A stretch of 64,000 bases of DNA from Nocardioides zeae (GCF_010686755.1 NZ_JAAGXA010000002.1:248001-312000), one strand, 5' to 3'. Numbered from the stretch's first letter, positions 48,249 to 56,557 are shown. Program-made: numbers and translations. Notes: a model not told the origin generated them from the sequence alone.

Positions 48249-49151
48249 TTGTCCCACCTCTGGCCTGAGGACCCCTTCCACGAGCCCCGCCACGACCACG
48301 ACCACGCGCCACCGCCCTGGGAGGTCGGGACGCGGCCGCCGGGCGACGGCGACGGCCTGCTCCTCAGCCACGGCGGCCCCCTTCCCGGCGACCGCGTGAC
48401 CCACCTCGTCCTCGTCGACGGTCGCCTCGTCGACGTGTGGTCGACCGGCGTGGTCGGTACGCCGTGGGAACACCTCGCGCGCACCTTCGACCGCGAGCGG
48501 CGACCGCCCGTCCCGCGCGTGCCGGCCCCCGGCCCCGTGCCGGCGCCGCCGCACGAGCAGGTCCTCGCGTGGCTCGACGCCGTCGTGGGCGGGCGCGAGG
48601 CCCTGCTCGCCCTCGACGCGGAACCGTCCGCGGGCGATGCCGAGCCGCCGTCCGGCCTGGTCCCCGCCGTCGTCGAGCGGCGAGCGGTCGTGCGCGACCT
48701 GGTCGCCGCGGTGGCCGAGGAGGCCTTCGACGACGACGTCGCGGCCACGCTCCTGCTCGTCGTCGACCGGCTCGCCCGGGAGGAGCCCGACCTGTTGACC
48801 GGGGCCTTCTCCGCGCTGCAGGTCGCCGGCGGCGTCTGCTGGTTGGTCGGCCGCGCCAACGCGCTGTTCACCGGCGGGGTCACGCAGACCACGGTCCGCG
48901 ACCTCCTCGGGCTCGCGTCGCCGCTGACGACGAGCGGCCAAGCCGTCCGCCGCGCCCTGGGCGTCGCATGGCCGGAGGTCTCCCCGCCACCATCGTGGAC
49001 CGGCGGCCGGCTGCTCACCACCGGGCGGCCCGAGGTGCTCACCCGGCGCGTGCGTCGCCAGCTGGTGCGCAGCCGCGACCGGGCGCTGGCCGAGCTGGAG
49101 CGGCTCCGACGCGAGCAGGCGACCCCGGACGCGTCGGCGGACGCTGCCTGA
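48249..49151 (+). CDS. Hypothetical actinobacterial protein
   Basis: About 300 aa from TTG 48249, chosen because GGGAG lies 6 bases upstream and because the protein then starts in folded-looking sequence (SHLWPEDPFHEPRHDHDH). The N-terminus is rich in His and Pro; the C-terminal 200 residues are mostly helical (AVVERRAVVRDLVAAVAEEAF, RALAELERLRREQ). No known domain is recognised. It is divergent from topA and ends 18 bases from a convergent methyltransferase gene. Confidence 0.7.
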   Translation: MSHLWPEDPFHEPRHDHDHAPPPWEVGTRPPGDGDGLLLSHGGPLPGDRVTHLVLVDGRLVDVWSTGVVGTPWEHLARTFDRERRPPVPRVPAPGPVPAPPHEQVLAWLDAVVGGREALLALDAEPSAGDAEPPSGLVPAVVERRAVVRDLVAAVAEEAFDDDVAATLLLVVDRLAREEPDLLTGAFSALQVAGGVCWLVGRANALFTGGVTQTTVRDLLGLASPLTTSGQAVRRALGVAWPEVSPPPSWTGGRLLTTGRPEVLTRRVRRQLVRSRDRALAELERLRREQATPDASADAA

Positions 49152-49169
49152 GCTCCCGGGCGGCCTCGG

Positions 49170-50681
49170 TCAGACCTCGAGGAACCCGTCGGCCACGAGG
49201 CCGCGCACGACGGGCACGTAGGTGCGGCGCAGCTCGGCGGCATCCTGGTCGAGGAGCTGGCCGAGCGCGTCGAGGATCTGCCCCACCGTGAGGTCGCCGT
49301 CGCTGGCCCCGACGAGCCCCGCCGTCACGGTGTCGGCGGCGTGGCCCCGGCGGAAGCCCCGCTGCTGGCGCAGCACGATGGCCTCGGGGTCGGCGGCGCC
49401 CGGTTGACCGAACGACTCCTGGCGCACGTCGGAGCGCACCCGCAGCCGGGAGTCGAGGAGGGCCTCGTCGTCGAGGGCGGCCAGGTCGTCGACCGCGTCC
49501 CCCCAGGCACCGATCGCACCGGCGATGGGCTGCTCGACCTCGTAGGGCCACTCCTCCAGGCGCACCGTGGCGTCGCCCGCGGCGCCGTCGGGACGGCGGC
49601 GCAGGTTGATCCAGCCGAAGCCGACGCCCTCGATGCCCTGGTCGGCGAACCACGAGAGCCAGGTGTCGTACCGCCGGAGGTACTCGGGCGTGCCCGTCGC
49701 CCCCTCGTCGGCGAGCCACAGCTCCACGTACGCCGCGGGGTCGAGCACCTCACGCTGCACGACGAAGGCGTCGCTGACGATGCCCTCGTCGGTCGGGCCG
49801 AGCCAGCCGGCCAGCCGCTCGTCCCAGGGGGTGCCCTTCGTGATCACCCAGTTCGCGAGCACCTGGCACCACCCGCCGGGCGTCAGGTGACGCGGCGCGG
49901 TGCGCACGATGTCTTCCACCACGCGGTCGCCGGGCAGGCCCGAGTCGCGGTAGACGAGACGCTCGCCCGTGCCGGGTGAGATGACGAACGGCGGGTTGGT
50001 CGCGATGAGGTCGAACTGCTCGTCCCGCACCGGCTCGAAGTAGGAGCCGTCGCGCACCTCGATGCCCGTCAGGTCGTTGAGCGCGGCGTTGAACCGGGCC
50101 AGGCGCAGGGCCCGGGCGTTGACGTCGGTCGCCACCACGCGGGCGGCGTGCGTGGCGAGGTGCAGGGCCTGCACACCACAGCCCGTGCCGAGGTCGAGCG
50201 CACTCACCACGTCGTCGCGCCGGGTGAGCTGCGCGAGCGACGTCGAGGCCGAGCTGATCCCCAGCACGTGGTCGGCGCTCACGCGGTTGGGCAGTCCGTC
50301 GAGCCCCGGCGTGAGGTCGCTGGCCACCCAGAGGTCGTGGTCGCCCGCGGCGTCGGGCGCCGCATAGGGACGGCAGTCGAGACGCGCCCGCACCTCCCCG
50401 ACCGACGACTCCAGGAAGCCCTCCACCGCGAGCCGGTCCACGAGGTCGGGCAGCGCGGCCTCGGCCTCCGCACGGGTGACGGCCGTCTGCAGGAGGAAGA
50501 GGCGCGTCAGCGTCGCCAGGGGCGAGCCGTCAGTCGTGCGGGCCAAGCCGGGAGCCGTCTGGTTGCGGGCGAGGGCGGCATGCGCCGTACCCCCGAGGAG
50601 GTCCGCGACCGCGTCGTAGGTGAACCCCGCCGCCAGCAAGGCGTCGCGGAGGCGGTGGGGCAGCGTCGACGTGGCGGTCAC
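49170..50681 (-). CDS. HemK/PrmC-like SAM-dependent methyltransferase, long form
   Basis: A 503-aa protein. The N-terminal about 130 residues are helical (DALLAAGFTYDAVADLLGG). A Rossmann methyltransferase core follows, with VSALDLGTGCGVQALHLATHA and the catalytic loop FDLIATNPPFVISP, the NPPF motif used for N-methylation of Gln, Asn or nucleobases. About 200 further residues are of unknown function. The substrate could be protein or nucleic acid. GTG 50681 is preceded by the family E palindrome region. Confidence 0.85.
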   Translation of the reverse strand: MTATSTLPHRLRDALLAAGFTYDAVADLLGGTAHAALARNQTAPGLARTTDGSPLATLTRLFLLQTAVTRAEAEAALPDLVDRLAVEGFLESSVGEVRARLDCRPYAAPDAAGDHDLWVASDLTPGLDGLPNRVSADHVLGISSASTSLAQLTRRDDVVSALDLGTGCGVQALHLATHAARVVATDVNARALRLARFNAALNDLTGIEVRDGSYFEPVRDEQFDLIATNPPFVISPGTGERLVYRDSGLPGDRVVEDIVRTAPRHLTPGGWCQVLANWVITKGTPWDERLAGWLGPTDEGIVSDAFVVQREVLDPAAYVELWLADEGATGTPEYLRRYDTWLSWFADQGIEGVGFGWINLRRRPDGAAGDATVRLEEWPYEVEQPIAGAIGAWGDAVDDLAALDDEALLDSRLRVRSDVRQESFGQPGAADPEAIVLRQQRGFRRGHAADTVTAGLVGASDGDLTVGQILDALGQLLDQDAAELRRTYVPVVRGLVADGFLEV

Positions 50682-50710
50682 GAGCCCCGAGCCTAGCGGC
50701 GGGGGACGGC

Positions 50711-50804
50711 GACACTTTCCCCGGTCGACCGGGGAACACGCCGCTTTGACCATCAAATTTGATGGTCTAAGTGACACCTTCCCCGGTCGACCGGGGAAAG
50801 TGTC
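50711..50804. repeat. 94-bp composite of three perfect 20-bp palindromes, family E
   Basis: TTCCCCGGTCGACCGGGGAA occurs at 50717-50736 and again at 50779-50798. Between them GACCATCAAATTTGATGGTC sits at 50748-50767. Each is a perfect 20-bp palindrome and both spacers are exactly 11 bases. Outer ends GACACT and AGTGTC complete an element with two-fold symmetry about 50757.5. It lies 30 bases upstream of the long methyltransferase gene. The AT-rich centre is foreign to this GC-rich genome. Confidence 0.95.
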
Positions 50805-50835
50805 GGCCACCAGATCCCCCCGAGAACGCGGAAAA

Positions 50836-50861
50836 GCCCCTCCCGCCGGAGCGGGAGGGGC
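50836..50861 (-). terminator. Rho-independent terminator of cspA
   Basis: Arms GCCCCTCCCGC and GCGGGAGGGGC around CGGA. On the minus strand the stem is followed by TTTT. It lies about 40 bases past the cspA stop. Confidence 0.88.
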
Positions 50862-50899
50862 CTTCCTGAGGAGATGACCCGAAGGTCACTCCGCCGCGA

Positions 50900-51103
50900 T
50901 CAGACGGGGCGGACGTTCTCCGCCTGCGGGCCCTTGGGGCCCTGCGTGACGTCGAACTCGACCTTCTGGTTCTCGTCGAGGGACTTGTAACCCTGCGTCT
51001 GGATCGCCGAGTAGTGCACGAAGACGTCGTCGCCGCCGTCCTCCTGCGCGATGAAGCCGAAGCCCTTCTCAGCGTTGAACCACTTCACGGTGCCCAGAGT
51101 CAT
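50900..51103 (-). CDS. cspA: Cold-shock protein CspA family
   Basis: A 67-aa single-domain RNA/DNA chaperone. Both nucleic-acid binding motifs are present: [10 protein letters not shown] (RNP1) and DVFVHYSAI (RNP2). The start [14 protein letters not shown] is the family N-terminus. AGGAG lies upstream at a rather long spacing. The gene has its own terminator. Confidence 0.97.
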   Translation of the reverse strand: MTLGTVKWFNAEKGFGFIAQEDGGDDVFVHYSAIQTQGYKSLDENQKVEFDVTQGPKGPQAENVRPV

Positions 51104-51399
51104 GGTGACTCACTACTCCTTGTGTCGGGGCGAGAGCCGTCACTTCGACGGCCCACACCAGATGCGGTGACACGTCGCTCCGACTCACGTGAGTGGTCTT
51201 CCCACGAGAAAAAAGCGCCGTTGGATCACGAACTCCGCCGGCTGTACCTGCTGGAACCTGCACCTGTTGCAAGCGAGAGCGTACCAACTCATCCCCGGAG
51301 AGCGGCATCCGTCCACAGCACCAATCGCAGGAAACCGGTGAAGTCTCTGCAACGTGCCGGTGACGGTGGCGCAACGCTCGCACACCCGCTGGCAAAATC
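51104..51399. other. Intergenic region: cspA leader and divergent promoters
   Basis: About 300 bases without a gene. It holds the 5' region of cspA on the minus strand, including a perfect 12-bp palindrome ACTCACGTGAGT (51183-51194) and an A6 run near 51211 (T-run on the transcript strand). Long structured leaders are usual for cold-shock genes, but I cannot place the promoter with confidence. Confidence 0.5.
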
Positions 51400-51425
51400 G
51401 TCTCAGATGAGACACTATTGTCTCA
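51400..51425. promoter_or_regulatory. Probable TetR operator over the tetR-efflux promoter
   Basis: TGAGACA and TGTCTCA form perfect 7-base arms around CTAT (51408-51425). A third half-site GTCTCA at 51400-51405 makes an overlapping palindrome with TGAGAC. The -10-like TATTGT (51416-51421) lies within the operator. It is about 28 bases upstream of the tetR start, so it fits autorepression. Confidence 0.75.
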
Positions 51426-51453
51426 GTCGACCTCACCCGTTCGAAGGATTCCC

Positions 51454-52011
51454 ATGAACTCCCGCGACGACATCGTCACGGCGGCCCTGCGCCACCTCAA
51501 CGTGCGTCCGACCGCGTCCACCGCCGACATCGCCGAGGCCGCGGGCATCAGCCGCGCCACCCTCCACCGCCACTTCGCGAGCCGCGACGACCTGCTCCGC
51601 GAGATCGGGCTCCGCTCGCTCGAGCACTGGGCCGGGGTGCAGGAGTCGACCGGCATGCTCGCCGCGACCGCGTCGGGCGACGCCGCCCGGATCCGCACGT
51701 GCGCCGAGGAGATGCTGCGGCAGCTGGTCGTCAGCGCGGACGACTACGCCTTCGCCCTGGTCGACGAGTACCTGTACGCGCTGCCCGAGATCGGGGCCCG
51801 CACCGAGGAGCTCTTCGAGCTCGAGGTCGCCTTCTGGGCGGCCGCCCTCCAGGCCGGCGTCGTGCGACCCGGCCTCACGCCACGGTGGGTCGCGCACGCG
51901 TCGTACGGCGTGCTCGTCGCCTGCCGCGAGGCGCTGCGCCACGGCGACGTCGCACGTCGCGACGTCCCCGACCTCGTCCTCTCCACCTTCCTGCACGGAG
52001 TCTCCGCATGA
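51454..52011 (+). CDS. TetR-family repressor of the adjacent efflux pump
   Basis: A 185-aa regulator with the TetR helix-turn-helix TASTADIAEAAGISRATLHRHFASRDDLL (residues about 17-45). A helical ligand domain follows, ending in ACREALRHGDVARRDVPDLVLSTFLHG. ATG 51454 is chosen over an upstream frame because GAAGGA lies 6 bases before it. Its stop overlaps the MFS start as ATGA, and a palindromic operator sits upstream, so it should repress both genes until a drug-like ligand binds. Confidence 0.9.
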   Translation: MNSRDDIVTAALRHLNVRPTASTADIAEAAGISRATLHRHFASRDDLLREIGLRSLEHWAGVQESTGMLAATASGDAARIRTCAEEMLRQLVVSADDYAFALVDEYLYALPEIGARTEELFELEVAFWAAALQAGVVRPGLTPRWVAHASYGVLVACREALRHGDVARRDVPDLVLSTFLHGVSA

Positions 52012-53543
52012 CCACCCCGCTCTCGACCCCCCGTCCCCCGACCACCCGCGACCCCCGCCGCTGGGCCGGGCTGGCGGTGCTGTCCGCCAGCCTGCTCGTG
52101 GTCGTCATGGACATGACGATCCTCAACGTCGCCCTGCCCTCGCTGGCGGCCGACCTCCGTCCCACCTCGGTGGAGCTGCTGTGGATCGTCGACGCCTACG
52201 CGCTGGTGCTCGCCGGGCTCCTCGTGCCCGCGAGCGCCCTCGCGGACCGCTTCGGCCGCCGGCGCGCCCTCGTCACGGGCTTCACGCTGTTCGCCCTGGC
52301 CTCCCTCGGCGCGCTCGTCGCCTCGACGCCCGCGCACGTCATCGGCGTGCGGGTGCTCCTCGGCGTCGGCGGCGCCCTCATCATGCCGTCGACGCTGTCG
52401 ATGATCCGGGCGCTCTTCTCCGACCCGCGCGAGCGGGCGACCGCCCTCGGCGTGTGGGGGGCCATGGCGGCACTCGGCGGTGCCCTCGGCCCCGTCGTCG
52501 GCGGCGCGCTCCTCGAGCACTTCTCGTGGCACGCGGCCTTCCTCGTCAACGTCCCGGTGATGGCCGTCGCGATCGTCGCCGCCCTGGTCCTCCTGCCCGA
52601 GAGCCGCTCCGCGCGGCCCCCGCGCATCGACCTCGCGGGCGTGGTGCTCTCCATCGCGGGCATGGCCGGGCTGGTCTTCGCCATCAAGCACCTCGCCAAG
52701 CACGGCCTCGACCTGCAGGGCGGCGTCGCGGCGGTCGTGGCCACCGCCGCCCTCGTCCTCTTCGTGCGCCGCTGCCTGCGGTCGCCCGAGCCCATGCTCG
52801 AGGTGCGGCTGTTCCGGGGGCGGGCCTTCAGCGCCGGCGTGCTGACCGCCCTCACCACGAGCATCGCGATGTCCGCGCTCCTGCTGCTCGGCGCACAGTG
52901 GCTCCAGCTCGTCGAGGGCTTCTCGCCGCTGGACGCCGGGCTCGCGCTGCTCCCCCTCGCGATCGGCGGCCTCATCGGCTCCCCGTTCGCCCCGGCCGTC
53001 GCGGCGCGCATCGGGGCGCGCACGGTGCTGGCCGGCGGCCTGGCGGTCGCGGGCGTCGGCTTCCTCGTGCTGGGGCTCGCCCCCGGCGAGCTGCACTACC
53101 CGACGCTGGCCGTCGCGCTCCTGCTCGTCGGCGTCGGCATGGCCTCGCTCGCCGTCGCCTCGGCGGTCATCATGGCGGGCGCCCCGACCGACAAGGCGGG
53201 CAGCGCCGCGGCGATCGAGGAGAGCAGCTACGAGATCGGGGCCGTGCTCGGCATCGCCGTCCTCGGCTCGATGGCCAGCGCCGTCTACCGGTACGGGCTC
53301 GGGGACGGCGCGTCGTACGGCCTCGACCCCGCGAGCAGCGACGCCGCCCGCGAGTCGCTGGCCGGCGCGCTCGAGGTCGCGGACGGCCCCGGGGCCGCCC
53401 TGCTCGCCGCGGACGCCTCGGCGGCGTTCACCGACGCGCTCGCCTGGACGGGCCTGGCGGGCGGGGTGCTGCTGCTGCTCGCGGCGTACGTCGTGCACCG
53501 GCTCACGCCGCGCGACCTCGACCTCGCGGACGCCGCGCACTGA
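52008..53543 (+). CDS. DHA2-family (14-TM) MFS multidrug efflux transporter
   Basis: A 511-aa drug/H+ antiporter of the SmvA/QacA type. It has motif D1 MDMTILNVALPSLAADL in helix 1, motif A ALADRFGRRRALVTGF after helix 2 and motif C LGGALGPVVGGALLEHFSW in helix 5, with about 14 hydrophobic helices. It is co-transcribed with tetR. Its last 41 bases overlap the end of the convergent CynX-type gene. Confidence 0.92.
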   Translation: MTTPLSTPRPPTTRDPRRWAGLAVLSASLLVVVMDMTILNVALPSLAADLRPTSVELLWIVDAYALVLAGLLVPASALADRFGRRRALVTGFTLFALASLGALVASTPAHVIGVRVLLGVGGALIMPSTLSMIRALFSDPRERATALGVWGAMAALGGALGPVVGGALLEHFSWHAAFLVNVPVMAVAIVAALVLLPESRSARPPRIDLAGVVLSIAGMAGLVFAIKHLAKHGLDLQGGVAAVVATAALVLFVRRCLRSPEPMLEVRLFRGRAFSAGVLTALTTSIAMSALLLLGAQWLQLVEGFSPLDAGLALLPLAIGGLIGSPFAPAVAARIGARTVLAGGLAVAGVGFLVLGLAPGELHYPTLAVALLLVGVGMASLAVASAVIMAGAPTDKAGSAAAIEESSYEIGAVLGIAVLGSMASAVYRYGLGDGASYGLDPASSDAARESLAGALEVADGPGAALLAADASAAFTDALAWTGLAGGVLLLLAAYVVHRLTPRDLDLADAAH

Positions 53544-54732
53544 TCGAGGCGGTCACCGCGGTCACGAGGAAGGTGACCGTGGTGCCCAGCACGACGAGCA
53601 GGGGCGCGGTCCACGAACCCGTCGCGTCGTGGACCGCCCCCAGGAGCGTCGGCCCGACGGCCGCGAACGCGTAGCCGACGCTCTGCACGAGCGTCGACAT
53701 CCCGGCACTCTCGCGGTCGGAGCGGGCGCGGCGAGCGACGATCGTGAAGATCGTCGCGAAGCCGCCGCCCTGGGCGATGCCGCCGAGGACGCTGCCGAGG
53801 AGGTACGCCGAGGGCTCGACCAGCAGCTGCACCGGCATCGCGATCCAGAGCAGGCCGACGATGCCCACGGCGACCGGCTCCGGCACCCGGAGGGCCAGCA
53901 GCGGGGTGCCGAGCGCACCCACGACGGCGGCGATCTGGAAGACGGCGGCCAGTCCCCCGGCGGCGCTGCCCGCTCCCGCGTCGTCGGCGAGGATCGAGGG
54001 CAGCCAGGCGGTCATCGAGTAGTAGGACGTCGCCTGCCCCGCGAAGGCCATGACCAGCAGCACCGCCACCGGGTCGCGCCACACGGGGCCGGCCGGGACC
54101 GCCGGCGCCGCGGCCGGCTCGGGCCCCGTCGACGTGCTGCCCACCACGCGCCGCGACGGGCCGATGACCCGCCACCAGACCACCGCGGCGACCGCGCAGA
54201 GCGCCGCCGGCGCCACGAGGGCCGTGCGCCACCCGGCCGCGGACGTCAGCGGACCGCTCCCGACGAGCACGAGCATGGCGCCCACGTTCATCACGGCCGT
54301 GTAGACGCCCGTGACGGTGCCGACCCGCTCCGGCGCGACGCGGCTCCGGATCAGCACCGGCACCACCACGTTGCCGATGGTGATGCCGAGCCCGATGACG
54401 ACCGTGCCGAGGACCGCGAGAGCGAAGGAACCGCTCGACCGCACCACGCACCCCGCCAGCACGAGGCCGAGACAGGCGAGCACGGCGGTCTCCGCGCCGT
54501 ACCGACGGACGACGGCGAGCGCGACCGGCGCGGCCAGGGCGAAGCACAGCACCGGCAGGCTCGTGAGGAGCCCGACCGCGCCGTTGCCGATGTCGAGCCC
54601 CGACCGCAGGTCGTCCGTCACGGCCGAGACGCCGACGAACGGCGCTCGCAGGTTGAGCGCCAGCAGGACGAGCGCCACGAGGAACGCCCAGGGCCATCGA
54701 CCGACGGTGCGTTCCGAGCTCACCAGCACCAC
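53503..54732 (-). CDS. CynX/NimT-family MFS transporter
   Basis: A membrane protein of about 409 aa with 12 helices. ALNLRAPFVGVSAVTDDL in the first helix region is the hallmark of CynX/NimT transporters (cyanate, nitroimidazole). VGTVTGVYTAVMNVGAM and SVGYAFAAVGPTLLGAVHD are also present. The start is uncertain: GTG 54732, 54729 and 54723 all precede SSERTVGRW, and none has a clear ribosome site. The substrate is unknown. Confidence 0.82.
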   Translation of the reverse strand: MVLVSSERTVGRWPWAFLVALVLLALNLRAPFVGVSAVTDDLRSGLDIGNGAVGLLTSLPVLCFALAAPVALAVVRRYGAETAVLACLGLVLAGCVVRSSGSFALAVLGTVVIGLGITIGNVVVPVLIRSRVAPERVGTVTGVYTAVMNVGAMLVLVGSGPLTSAAGWRTALVAPAALCAVAAVVWWRVIGPSRRVVGSTSTGPEPAAAPAVPAGPVWRDPVAVLLVMAFAGQATSYYSMTAWLPSILADDAGAGSAAGGLAAVFQIAAVVGALGTPLLALRVPEPVAVGIVGLLWIAMPVQLLVEPSAYLLGSVLGGIAQGGGFATIFTIVARRARSDRESAGMSTLVQSVGYAFAAVGPTLLGAVHDATGSWTAPLLVVLGTTVTFLVTAVTASISARRPRGRGRAA

Positions 54733-54849
54733 GGTAGGTGCCCGGTCGGGGCTGCCCGCGCGCAGGCTGGGTACCACCGTCCTTGAGAAGAGCCTAAGGA
54801 CCGGGCAGGCTGTCAAGTCCCTGTTTCATCACCCGAGAGAAGGTGCGTC

Positions 54850-55089
54850 ATGGGATACGGATTCGGAGGGTTCCTGGTCGTCGTCGGCCTGGTGCTCGCC
54901 CTCGCAGTGCGCGACAGCATCAACGAGGTCGACCTCGTCATGGTCGGCTGGATCATGACCGCGGTCGGTGTCGTCGTGCTGCTGCTGACGGCGATCACCC
55001 TCAACCGGGGCGGACGGGCGCGCTCGCGCACCACCGTCACCGACCCGAACGGCGTCCAGCAGGTCCGCGAGACCCGCACCGACATCTGA
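54850..55089 (+). CDS. DUF6458-like small membrane protein
   Basis: A 79-aa protein with two helices (GFGGFLVVVGLVLALAV and VMVGWIMTAVGVVVLLLTAI) joined by the charged turn RDSINEVDL. The tail is Arg/Thr-rich. It matches the pattern of a widespread actinobacterial family of unknown function. AGAAGG precedes the ATG. It opens the stress-type cluster on this strand. Confidence 0.75.
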   Translation: MGYGFGGFLVVVGLVLALAVRDSINEVDLVMVGWIMTAVGVVVLLLTAITLNRGGRARSRTTVTDPNGVQQVRETRTDI

Positions 55090-55160
55090 TCGGTCGCCGC
55101 ACCACCAGCAGGACCAGCACCATCCCCTCAGGCACGACCCCCCACCCCAGGAGGAACACC

Positions 55161-55232
55161 ATGAACACTCGCACCATCGCCATCGCCGCGCTCGTGATCG
55201 CCGTGATCCTGCTGCTGATCTTCCTTCTCTGA
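55161..55232 (+). CDS. 23-residue hydrophobic membrane peptide
   Basis: ATG 55161 is preceded by a near-ideal GGAGGA at 6 bases. The peptide begins MNTRTIAIAAL, and apart from NTRT the rest is one hydrophobic helix ending in IFLL. It is followed by a terminator. Its size and ribosome site suggest a real small membrane protein, probably co-transcribed with the DUF6458-like gene. Confidence 0.6.
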   Translation: MNTRTIAIAALVIAVILLLIFLL

Positions 55233-55275
55233 CCGGGGACGGTCCCGGCGCACCGCCGCCGGGTCCTGACACGCC

Positions 55276-55307
55276 GACGGGGCGGACGCACCAGCGTCCG
55301 CCCCGTC
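55276..55307. terminator. Bidirectional terminator hairpin
   Basis: Perfect 14-bp arms GACGGGGCGGACGC (55276-55289) and GCGTCCGCCCCGTC (55294-55307), loop ACCA. It lies between the small peptide gene (+) and the Asp23-like gene (-), so it can serve both. Confidence 0.88.
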
Positions 55308-55339
55308 GTGCGTCCCGGACCGGCGGGTCCCGGACCGGG

Positions 55340-55834
55340 TCATACCAGCCGCGGGTCCCCCGGTACCACGTCGACGAACGTGATCGCCACGTCGGCCGGG
55401 CCGAAGGCGGGGTCGGGCCCGAGGAGGTCCCGCAGCTCCTCCAGCACGACGGCCCGGACGGCGTCGGCCAGCGGCCGCAGCTCCACCCCGTACGCCGCCA
55501 CCAGGTCCAGCTCGACCCCGCGGAGCCGGTCCTCGTCCACCACGAGGCGCAACGCCGACGGGGCGTGGGTGGCGCTCGGCTGCAGCGCCCGCCGCAGGGC
55601 CGCCTTGACGACCCGGTCGGTCACCCAGGTGCGCGACCCCTCCGCGTCGTGGTCGAGCCGTCCCCGGGCGTCGTGCACGAGGATGGGCACCGCGGGGTCG
55701 AGCACGGAACGCAGCCGGCCGCGCACCGACGCGGCCACCTCGCTCCACCCCTCGGGCGCGCCCTCGGCCGCCTCCTGGCGCACGGCATCGACAGCGAGGC
55801 CGAGCGGATCATCGTCCAGGTGCTCTAGCGCCAC
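55340..55834 (-). CDS. Asp23/Gls24-like protein downstream of the ECF sigma gene
   Basis: A 164-aa protein from GTG 55834, overlapping the sigma gene by 10 bases. The C-terminal half (GVELDLVAAYGVELRPLADAVRAVVLEELRDLLG, then ADVAITFVDVV) has the strand-helix-strand pattern of Asp23 domains. The N-terminal half (DDPLGLAVDAVRQEAAEG) looks like the short ligand or anti-sigma-like helix seen in small actinobacterial Asp23-linked proteins. It may control the sigma factor, which is inference. Confidence 0.65.
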   Translation of the reverse strand: MALEHLDDDPLGLAVDAVRQEAAEGAPEGWSEVAASVRGRLRSVLDPAVPILVHDARGRLDHDAEGSRTWVTDRVVKAALRRALQPSATHAPSALRLVVDEDRLRGVELDLVAAYGVELRPLADAVRAVVLEELRDLLGPDPAFGPADVAITFVDVVPGDPRLV

Positions 55835-56394
55835 CGCTCCATCCTCTCCGCCAGCGTGCGACGGCCGCGGTGCAGATGACCGCGCACCGCCCCGACCGTG
55901 GTGTCCAGCGCCGCCGCGATCTCGTCGTACGACATGCCCTCGATCTCCCGGAGCAACCACGCGGCGCGCTGGTGCCACGGTAGTTCGTCCAGCGCAGCCT
56001 GCAACGCCCGGAGCAGCTCGACGCGCTCGACGTGGCGCAGCGGGTTGTCCTCGGAGGGCCGCACCATGGCCGACAGCAGGTCGTCGTCGATGGGCGTCGG
56101 ACGGCGGTGCCGGTGCAGGTCGGCGGCCCGGCGGTGCACCAGTCGGAACAGCCACGTGCGCAGGCTCGACCGCCCGGCGAAGGTGTCGAGGCCCTTCCAC
56201 GCGGAGATCAACGCCTCCTGCGTGACCTCCTTGGCATCGGCGTCGCTGCCGCCCACCAGACGCAGGGCGTAGCGGTACATCCCGGGGCCGTGCCGGTCGA
56301 CGAGCACGCCGAACGCCTCCTCGTCCCCCAGGCGCGCAGCACGGAGCAGCGCGTCGTCCGAAGCCCCGCCTCTTCGCGGGCCATGTGTGCTCAC
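55825..56394 (-). CDS. ECF-type RNA polymerase sigma factor
   Basis: A 189-aa sigma-70 family protein. Region 2 is DRHGPGMYRYALRLVGGSDADAKEVTQEALISAWKGL with the WLFRLVHRRAADL core helix. Region 4 is LDELPWHQRAAWLLREIEGMSYDEIAAAL followed by the recognition helix TVGAVRGHLHRGRRTLAE. No anti-sigma gene with a zinc motif is adjacent. It is divergent from the Asp23 operon, which it may transcribe. Confidence 0.93.
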   Translation of the reverse strand: MSTHGPRRGGASDDALLRAARLGDEEAFGVLVDRHGPGMYRYALRLVGGSDADAKEVTQEALISAWKGLDTFAGRSSLRTWLFRLVHRRAADLHRHRRPTPIDDDLLSAMVRPSEDNPLRHVERVELLRALQAALDELPWHQRAAWLLREIEGMSYDEIAAALDTTVGAVRGHLHRGRRTLAERMERWR

Positions 56395-56557
56395 CCAGGC
56401 AGCGTGACGGGACCACCCAAAGCGGACTGCCGGTACCCGGTTCCACGCCGCGCAACCTTTGTCAATAGGGGTGACTCAGGTCACACCAATCCGGCGTGAC
56501 GAACCACCGGTACGACGCGACCAACCCTTGTCCGACCTTGAACGAGAGGAACTCACC
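56395..56557. promoter_or_regulatory. Divergent promoter region between ECF sigma and Asp23 operon
   Basis: An imperfect direct repeat CAACCTTTGTC (56453-56463) and CAACCCTTGTC (56522-56532) occurs, each preceded by a GGTAC at different distances. GTGACTCAGGTCAC near 56471 has 5-base inverted arms. One of these could be the ECF-sigma promoter, but the spacing differs, so I cannot assign the elements. Confidence 0.4.

Noticed and set aside
43591..48399. A 1602-codon open frame on the plus strand
   Set aside because: It is antisense to hutU, hutH and topA, which have complete motif sets. Its translation is low-complexity Arg/Asp/Val-rich, a usual by-product of high GC at third positions.
50711..50804. 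Insertion-sequence ends
   Set aside because: No transposase and no flanking target-site duplication is visible. A non-autonomous element remains possible but unsupported.
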